Below, piece after piece: positions 33,168-38,601 of a stretch of DNA of 38,601 bases (position 1 is the stretch's first letter; each line of letters begins with the position of its first letter). A program made the position numbers and the translations under genes. The stretch lies in assembly GCA_026225275.1 (NCBI GenBank), contig JAMFSL010000082.1:1-38601 (forward strand), in the 5' to 3' direction. This stretch comes from Puia dinghuensis (GTDB taxonomy: Bacteria; Bacteroidota; Bacteroidia; Chitinophagales; Chitinophagaceae). The notes beneath the pieces are model-generated. The model saw only the letters and a list, made by a program, of their open reading frames with translations, was not told where the DNA came from and made no database searches.

Positions 33168-34235
33168 ATGATCATTGAGACCAGTAATACGTTGCCACGG
33201 CAGGCGAGACCCATCATTCTGATCGGGGCTGGCGGCATTGTCAACGGGGCACATTTACCTGCGTATAAGCTGGCGGGTTTCTGGGTGGCCGGGATTTACG
33301 ATATCGATCGGGAGAAGGCGTTGCGGACGGCGACCGATTTTGATATTCCGCTGGTGTATTATACTATCGAAGACATGCTCGACCGGTCGCCCCGTTCGGC
33401 GGTTTTCGACATTGCGGTGCCGGGGTCCGAGATACTGGCTGTGCTGAGGCAGCTGCCTGACGCCGCTTATGTGCTGATGCAGAAACCGATGGGTGAGGAC
33501 CTGGCGATGGCCCGGGAGATCCTGGCGCTGACGCGCGAACGGCGGATGACGGCGGGGGTCAACTTCCAGCTGAGATACGCTCCCTATATCAATGCTGCCC
33601 GCAACATCATCAGCCAGGGGCTGATCGGCGAATTGTGCGACATAGAGGTTAACGTCAATGTGCATACACCGTGGAACTTATGGAAATTCCTGTATTCTCT
33701 GCCGAGGGTGGAGATCCTTTATCACAGTATTCACTATATAGACCTGGTCCGGACTTTCTTAGGCAATCCTGACAGTGTTTATGCAAAGACCACCCGGCAT
33801 CCTTCCATGCCGGAGCTGGCGTCCGTTCGATCGGCCATCATCATGGATTATGGAGAGACCATCCGCGCCAATATTTTGACCAATCATTGCCATGACTTCG
33901 GATTAGAGCAGCAGCACTCCTACATCAGGCTAGAAGGCACACGGGGCGCCATCCTGATCAAGATGGGCGTGTTGATGAATTATCCGGAGGGAGTGGCCGA
34001 CAGTTTTCAATATGTGATCAAGGAAAATGGAAAGGTGCCCGAATGGAAGACATTGGAGGTTGCGGGCAGTTGGTTTCCCCATGGTTTTATCGGCAGTATG
34101 GCGCAGGTGATGCTGGCTGCTGAGGGGGCGATCGAGCGGCCTGACAATTCGGTTGAAGATGCTATCCACACAATGGCTTGTGTGGAGGCGGCCTATGAGT
34201 CTAATGTCCGGGGAGGGGTGCGGCCACTTCTGTAA
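33168..34235 (+). CDS. Gfo/Idh/MocA family oxidoreductase
   Basis: A 355-residue cytoplasmic NAD(P)-dependent dehydrogenase. The nucleotide motif is ILIGAGGIVNGAHLPAY (17-33); the EKP motif of the family reads QKPMGE (105-110) with the catalytic Lys K106 kept and Glu replaced by Gln. NFQLRYAP (132-139) and HSIHYIDLVRTFLGNP (186-201) give the catalytic His/Asp pattern (H189, D192). The C-terminal alpha/beta domain is complete. It would oxidise a sugar, cyclitol or sugar acid, possibly giving the lactone for the hydrolase two genes upstream. I prefer the ATG at 33168, preceded by AAGGAA, over a TTG 12 codons upstream. SusC starts 15 bases later. Confidence 0.9.
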   Translation: MIIETSNTLPRQARPIILIGAGGIVNGAHLPAYKLAGFWVAGIYDIDREKALRTATDFDIPLVYYTIEDMLDRSPRSAVFDIAVPGSEILAVLRQLPDAAYVLMQKPMGEDLAMAREILALTRERRMTAGVNFQLRYAPYINAARNIISQGLIGELCDIEVNVNVHTPWNLWKFLYSLPRVEILYHSIHYIDLVRTFLGNPDSVYAKTTRHPSMPELASVRSAIIMDYGETIRANILTNHCHDFGLEQQHSYIRLEGTRGAILIKMGVLMNYPEGVADSFQYVIKENGKVPEWKTLEVAGSWFPHGFIGSMAQVMLAAEGAIERPDNSVEDAIHTMACVEAAYESNVRGGVRPLL

Positions 34236-34250
34236 ACCAACACTTGCTAT

Positions 34251-37200
34251 ATGAACACGCGATTAAAAAACCGATTTCTGTGGAATTTATTTATTCTGCT
34301 GCTGATCGCTTCACCTGGTTTTTCGCAGGTAAGGCAGATCACCGGCGTTATTTATGATGAAGGGACCGGTCAGCCGCTGGCCGGCGTCAGTGTCAGCATC
34401 TTCGGAAAGGGGGGTGGCACAGGTGCGAATGGGCAAACATCCGTTACCGATAGTTCGGGCGCCTTTAGCATTAGGGCTGGCGACCATGCCACCCTGGTCT
34501 TTACGTACATCGGCTACGAGCGAACGGAGTACAAGTCAGGTAGTCAGAATATTATTCGGGTGGGTATGAAAAAGACTGATAAAAGCATGGATGAGGTAGT
34601 CGTGGTCGGCTACGGCACGGTCAAGAAGAGAGATCTTACCGGCGCCATCTCGACTGTTAAAGCCGATGATATAGTCAGGTCGCCCACGTCCAATCCGCTG
34701 GAAGCGGTGGAAGGGATGGTGCCGGGAGCGGATATTACCCAAACATCGGGTAAGGCCAATTCGACGCCCAATATCGAGATCCGTGGCGACCGCAGTATTA
34801 ACGGGAGTTCGACTCCGTTGTACATTATCGATGGTATCCAGGGCGGTAACATCAATACCATCAATCCCAACGATATCGAGTCCATCGAATTCCTGAAGGA
34901 TGCTTCGTCTACGGCGATATACGGTTACCAAGGCGCGAATGGGGTCGTGATCGTGACCACGAAAAAAGGTAATGCAGGAAAGGTGAAAGTCAATTATAAC
35001 GGATATTACGGCGTCAACGGGTTCATTCAATATCCCACGCCACGGGTAGGTGCGTCGTATCTCGATCTGCGACGGGCGGCGAACTTGCAGACGGGCGTCT
35101 GGAACAGTCCTGCCGACGATGCCAAGATCTTCGGAGCGGCATATCCGGCCGTGGAGGCCAACCAATGGGTGAATTGGGTAAAACTGGTGAAGCAAAACGG
35201 GATCCGCCAAGATCACTCTGTCTCCATCAGCGGAGGCAGTGAAAAGAGCAAGACCTATCTTTCCGTCGGGTATTTCCAGGATGACGGGATGGTGAAGATG
35301 AACAATATCAGGCAGTACAATGCGCTGTTAAACCACGACCAGACCATCAGTCCGTGGGTCAAGGCGGGTGCGCAGGCTTCTTTCGTTTATTCCAACGCCA
35401 ATATCCGGTCGGGTGACCCTTATTCGCTGGCCGAAACGGCGATTCCGCTGGGTACGCCTTACAATGCCAATGGGACCGTCGATGTATACCCGATAGCCGG
35501 CAATGCGGCATCGCTGAGTCCTTTGTCGGATGACAGGGGGTCGTTGATCGCTACCAATAATTCCATTTCCACGCAGACAGGCTTAGTCGGCCATATCGAT
35601 CTGACGCCGCCGATGATCAAAGGGTTGACCCTGCGGACGCAATTCGGAGCTAATTTCTATAGTACCCGGAGTGGGTCCTTCTTCGATTCGTCTTCGCTGG
35701 AAGAGGTCAGCAGCAAACTTGTAACCGCCAGCGTGACCAATTCCAACAGCCGTGCCTATGACTGGGATAATATTCTAACCTATAGCAGGCAGCTGGGCGA
35801 CCATTCCTTCACGCTGACCGCTCTCAGCAGCTATATCGGCAATTATAGCGAAACTTATACCGAATCGGGTACGGGCCTGATCTATAATTCGCAGTTATTC
35901 TTTGCGTTACAGAGCACCACTCCCACCAACCGGACCATATCATCGGGCTATACCCAGACCAATAGCATGTCCTATGCGGGAAGGCTCAATTATTCCTACA
36001 AGGGCAAATATCTACTGACCCTTACGGAACGCGAGGATGGGGTATCCATTTTATCGGCGGGGCATAAATGGGCAGCGTTTCCCTCTGCCGCGGCGGCCTG
36101 GCGGATCAGTGATGAAAAATTCATGCAGAATGTCAGCCCTGTATCCAATCTAAAGCTGCGTTTCAGCTATGGCGTAGCGGGTAACTCGGGCATTCCGGCT
36201 TATGGAACGCAGAGCTACCTCGTCGTGCAGCAAATGGGATTCGAGAATGCCGCCGCGCCGGCGTATATCTTCAATACGACCATCGGCAACCAGGATGTAG
36301 GCTGGGAGTTGTCCAAGACGGCAGATCTGGGGCTGGACATGGGATTCTTCAAAGAGCGGCTGGATGTGACCGTGGATGTGTACAATACCAATACCGACCA
36401 TATTTTGTTGTTGCGCAGTCTGCCGTTGAGCCTCGGCGTTCAGGACACGTATCAGAACGTAGGCGTTTCGCAGAACAGGGGGATCGAGACTGGGATCAAT
36501 GCCCGTATTATCGACAACCGGTCTTTCAAATGGATATCTACGGTCAGCTTTATGTCGAACTCTGAGAAGATCACCAGGTTGATCAATGGTACCGATATCA
36601 TCAGCTCGGCCAATGCGGAGACCGAATCCCTTTTGCTAGGTCATCCCGTTCACTCTTTTTACAATTACATCAAGGAAGGCATCTGGCAGACGGCGGATTC
36701 GGCGCAGGCGTCGCATCTCCTCAATGGAACGACGCCGTTCAAGCCCGGGGATATCAAGCTGAAGGATCTTAACCATAGCGGCACCATCTCGCCGGACAGT
36801 GACCGGACCTATATCGGTTCAGTTGAACCGAAGTGGTCGTTAGGTTTTCAAAACACCTTCATCTACAAACATTTCGACCTGACCCTATATGCGATAGCCC
36901 GTTGGGGGCAGATGATCGACGCAGGTTTCCTGGGAAGGTATGACCCTGAGGGCATCACCAATGGGCCGGCATATTTCAGCTACTGGACGCCGACCCATCC
37001 GACCAATGATTATCCGCGGGCGCAGTCCAATGAAACGTTGTCCGGGTATCTGGGCAATACGACCCTGGAATATGTGAACGCCTCTTATGTGAAGCTGAAG
37101 ACGGCGACGCTAGGGTATACGTTGCCGGCCAGTGCATTGAAGAGTGCCTGGATGACGAGTATCCGGGCCTATGTGACCTGCAACAATATTTTTGTCAAGG

Positions 37201-37301
37201 CCAAAAGCCATCTGATCAAAGACTACGATCCGGAAAGGGGCGGGGCGGAAGACTCGCCATTATCCCGTCAGCTGGTCGTGGGATTGAACGTCGGATTGTA
37301 A
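34251..37301 (+). CDS. SusC/RagA family TonB-linked outer-membrane transporter
   Basis: A 1016-residue outer-membrane beta-barrel receptor that takes up oligomers with TonB energy. Order: signal peptide (1 to about 25, ending SPGFSQ); carboxypeptidase-regulatory-like domain (about 27-105, starting ITGVIYDEGTGQPLAGVSV); the TonB-interacting stretch DEVVVVGYGTVKKRDLTGAI (about 115-135); plug domain with NPLEAVEGMVPGADI and IRGDRSINGSSTPLYIIDG; a large barrel domain; and a short final strand QLVVGLNVGL. No STN domain, so no direct anti-sigma signalling. The length is typical. A Gly-rich stretch (GKGGGTGANGQ) widens the N-terminal domain. It pairs with the SusD gene 59 bases downstream. Confidence 0.96.
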   Translation: MNTRLKNRFLWNLFILLLIASPGFSQVRQITGVIYDEGTGQPLAGVSVSIFGKGGGTGANGQTSVTDSSGAFSIRAGDHATLVFTYIGYERTEYKSGSQNIIRVGMKKTDKSMDEVVVVGYGTVKKRDLTGAISTVKADDIVRSPTSNPLEAVEGMVPGADITQTSGKANSTPNIEIRGDRSINGSSTPLYIIDGIQGGNINTINPNDIESIEFLKDASSTAIYGYQGANGVVIVTTKKGNAGKVKVNYNGYYGVNGFIQYPTPRVGASYLDLRRAANLQTGVWNSPADDAKIFGAAYPAVEANQWVNWVKLVKQNGIRQDHSVSISGGSEKSKTYLSVGYFQDDGMVKMNNIRQYNALLNHDQTISPWVKAGAQASFVYSNANIRSGDPYSLAETAIPLGTPYNANGTVDVYPIAGNAASLSPLSDDRGSLIATNNSISTQTGLVGHIDLTPPMIKGLTLRTQFGANFYSTRSGSFFDSSSLEEVSSKLVTASVTNSNSRAYDWDNILTYSRQLGDHSFTLTALSSYIGNYSETYTESGTGLIYNSQLFFALQSTTPTNRTISSGYTQTNSMSYAGRLNYSYKGKYLLTLTEREDGVSILSAGHKWAAFPSAAAAWRISDEKFMQNVSPVSNLKLRFSYGVAGNSGIPAYGTQSYLVVQQMGFENAAAPAYIFNTTIGNQDVGWELSKTADLGLDMGFFKERLDVTVDVYNTNTDHILLLRSLPLSLGVQDTYQNVGVSQNRGIETGINARIIDNRSFKWISTVSFMSNSEKITRLINGTDIISSANAETESLLLGHPVHSFYNYIKEGIWQTADSAQASHLLNGTTPFKPGDIKLKDLNHSGTISPDSDRTYIGSVEPKWSLGFQNTFIYKHFDLTLYAIARWGQMIDAGFLGRYDPEGITNGPAYFSYWTPTHPTNDYPRAQSNETLSGYLGNTTLEYVNASYVKLKTATLGYTLPASALKSAWMTSIRAYVTCNNIFVKAKSHLIKDYDPERGGAEDSPLSRQLVVGLNVGL

Positions 37302-37314
37302 ACCTGATCTTACA

Positions 37315-37333
37315 GCGCCGCTGAAAGCGGTGC
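37315..37333 (+). repeat. Hairpin between susC and susD
   Basis: GCGCCGCT (37315-37322) pairs with AGCGGTGC (37326-37333) with one G-U pair around a GAA loop, 14 bases after the SusC stop. No T-run follows, so it is not a terminator; such intergenic hairpins can protect the upstream message or tune the SusC:SusD ratio (inference). Confidence 0.5.
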
Positions 37334-37360
37334 ACATTTATCAACGATAAAAACGCCATT

Positions 37361-38601
37361 ATGCAAACGTTAAAATATTTTTTAGTTATCGGGATCACAG
37401 GTCTACTGCTGACCGGGCTGTCATCCTGTAATAAAAATCTGACTGAATATAATCCTGGTAACGGGACTGCAAATACCGTCTGGTCTACACCGGCGGGTTT
37501 TCTGACTAATGTAAACGGAGCCTATTCCTACATTCCCTTTCTGTATGGCAATGATGAGAACGGGCTGTTCCTTTCCGAACCGGGAACTGATCTCTGGTAT
37601 AATTATAATAAGACCGCTTATGATGTCGATCTGACCCAGTACCAGAATTTCAATTCGGGGTCCAATCCGTGCAAGAGCGTCTGGACGACCTTGTATGCGG
37701 GCATCAACCTATGCAATGCGGGTATCGGCAGGATCAATGGCGCCGGATTTACAAACCCGGTAGAGATGAATATGCGGCTGGCGGAATTGAAATTCCTGCG
37801 GGCCTTCTATAACTGGTGGGTGGTGGAAAGTTTTGGCGGGGTGGTGCTGGATACCGTCGAGACGACGACCGCGCAGTTAACGGCGCAGCGCAGTTCCGTC
37901 ACCGATTTTTACAATCTGATCTTCAGCGATCTGAAATTTGCCATTGCGAATCTGCCTAATGTGAGCGGCAAGAATACGAATGTTTCCAGCGGTATCTGGG
38001 ATTTTGGCCGGGCGACCAAGCCGGCGGCGCTGGCGCTGATGGCGCGGGCCTGTCTGTCTTATGGGTATTATAGTACGGGAGGGAATACCTATTTCCAGCA
38101 GGCGCATGACTATGCGGATTCCATCATCCTGAACCAGTCGCTGTACAATGTAAGCTTGTATCCAAGTTATGCCAATATGTGGGCGCCGGCCAACCGGCTG
38201 GGCAGCAGCAGCGCCAAGACGAACCAGGAGGCGATCTTCTGGGCCACCTATTCCCCTACTACGACGCTGGATATCAATTCCAATGCGGACAGGACCCATC
38301 TGTGGTTCCTCACCAATTACAGCGGTTATTCGGGGACAGCGATACCGGGGCTGACGCTGAGTCTGGCCTATGGTAATGATCAGAAGAATCGCCGGTTCAT
38401 GCCGACGCGGGCAGCGCTTGAGTTTTACAATGACACCATTGATTCGCGGTTTGCGGCGAGTTTCCAGGGGTTGTGGCTTTGCAATGAGGTCGATACGCTG
38501 AAGGCTGCGGATATAAAGACCTGGGGTAAGGATCCGAGCCTGATCGGTCACGTTTTGCATATCGGGGATACGGCGATGCTGATCAGCAAGTATCCGATTC
38601 C
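37361..38601 (+). CDS. SusD/RagB family outer-membrane lipoprotein (cut by window end)
   Basis: The first 413 residues of a SusD-like substrate-binding lipoprotein. The signal ends in a lipobox (LTGLSSC, Cys at about 24) followed by NKNLTEYNPG. Then come the SusD-N region (FLTNVNGAYSYIPFLYGNDE) and the tetratricopeptide-like helices with the hallmark AELKFLRAFYNWWVVESFGG (about 148-167), a Bacteroidota motif for the first core helices, then DLKFAIANLP and ALMARACLSYGYYS. The protein binds the ligand at the cell surface and lids the SusC channel. The frame stays open to the last base, with the C-terminal third missing. Base composition matches SusC. Confidence 0.93.
   Translation, partial: MQTLKYFLVIGITGLLLTGLSSCNKNLTEYNPGNGTANTVWSTPAGFLTNVNGAYSYIPFLYGNDENGLFLSEPGTDLWYNYNKTAYDVDLTQYQNFNSGSNPCKSVWTTLYAGINLCNAGIGRINGAGFTNPVEMNMRLAELKFLRAFYNWWVVESFGGVVLDTVETTTAQLTAQRSSVTDFYNLIFSDLKFAIANLPNVSGKNTNVSSGIWDFGRATKPAALALMARACLSYGYYSTGGNTYFQQAHDYADSIILNQSLYNVSLYPSYANMWAPANRLGSSSAKTNQEAIFWATYSPTTTLDINSNADRTHLWFLTNYSGYSGTAIPGLTLSLAYGNDQKNRRFMPTRAALEFYNDTIDSRFAASFQGLWLCNEVDTLKAADIKTWGKDPSLIGHVLHIGDTAMLISKYPI

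Noticed and set aside
37877-38560. Open frame of 227 codons on the minus strand near the window end
   Set aside because: It is antisense to the SusD gene, whose plus-strand frame is open to the window edge and carries clear SusD motifs.

Overview
The window looks like chromosomal DNA of a Bacteroidota bacterium, most likely of the family Chitinophagaceae; this is inferred from gene content, not from a marker gene. Pointers are the SusC/SusD pair at the right end, many secreted proteins and lipoproteins with Bacteroidota-type signal sequences, TAnnTTTG -7 promoter boxes directly in front of start codons, few Shine-Dalgarno sequences, and G+C above one half in most genes. Every gene is an ordinary protein gene. 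I see no rRNA, tRNA, CRISPR array, transposase or integrase, and no gene-free stretch longer than about 190 bases.

Layout. (1) 1-3052, plus strand: the end of a phosphonate operon with two PhnE permeases (the first cut by the window edge), PhnM, and a calcineurin-like phosphoesterase in the place where a PhnP-type enzyme would be expected. (2) 3071-5342: a HipA-like kinase/DUF3037 pair on the minus strand, divergent from a lone ABC ATPase with a TOBE-like tail. (3) 5365-13472: housekeeping and carbohydrate genes, namely a YajO-like aldo/keto reductase, a secreted M1 metallopeptidase followed by a clear terminator, glucose-6-phosphate dehydrogenase, MgtC/SapB, and an apparent operon of a DUF1080 protein, a variant ribose-5-phosphate isomerase A and a Bcr/CflA exporter. 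(4) 13460-18250: a visibly A+T-richer stretch with a FAD monooxygenase under its own TetR repressor (two matching operators), a frameshifted lipoprotein gene, and a three-gene operon around a small nucleotidyltransferase. (5) 18298-27041: an SDR, an FHA-like/PrsW membrane protease, an FKBP isomerase, a Tat-exported Dabb protein, a purple acid phosphatase-like enzyme, an imelysin-like/di-haem peroxidase fusion divergent from a secreted alpha/beta hydrolase across a perfect inverted repeat, and an MBL-fold hydrolase.

(6) 27042-38601 is the most interesting part: one long, tightly packed plus-strand operon of a MaoC hydratase, a solute-binding-protein fold WITHOUT a signal peptide, two paralogous CaiB/BaiF CoA-transferases, an amidohydrolase-2 lactonase-like enzyme, a RhaT-type sugar symporter, a Gfo/Idh/MocA dehydrogenase, SusC and SusD (cut by the window edge). 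It is preceded by a leader holding a long hairpin and a 26-codon ORF. My reading (inference) is a complete uptake-and-breakdown route: SusCD brings an oligomer or glycoside across the outer membrane, the RhaT-like carrier brings a monomer across the inner membrane, the dehydrogenase and lactonase turn it into an acid, and the CoA-transferases with MaoC process the acid as a CoA thioester. The role of the cytoplasmic binding-protein fold is unknown, and I know of no described pathway with this set. No glycoside hydrolase or regulator is visible inside the window, so the substrate cannot be named.
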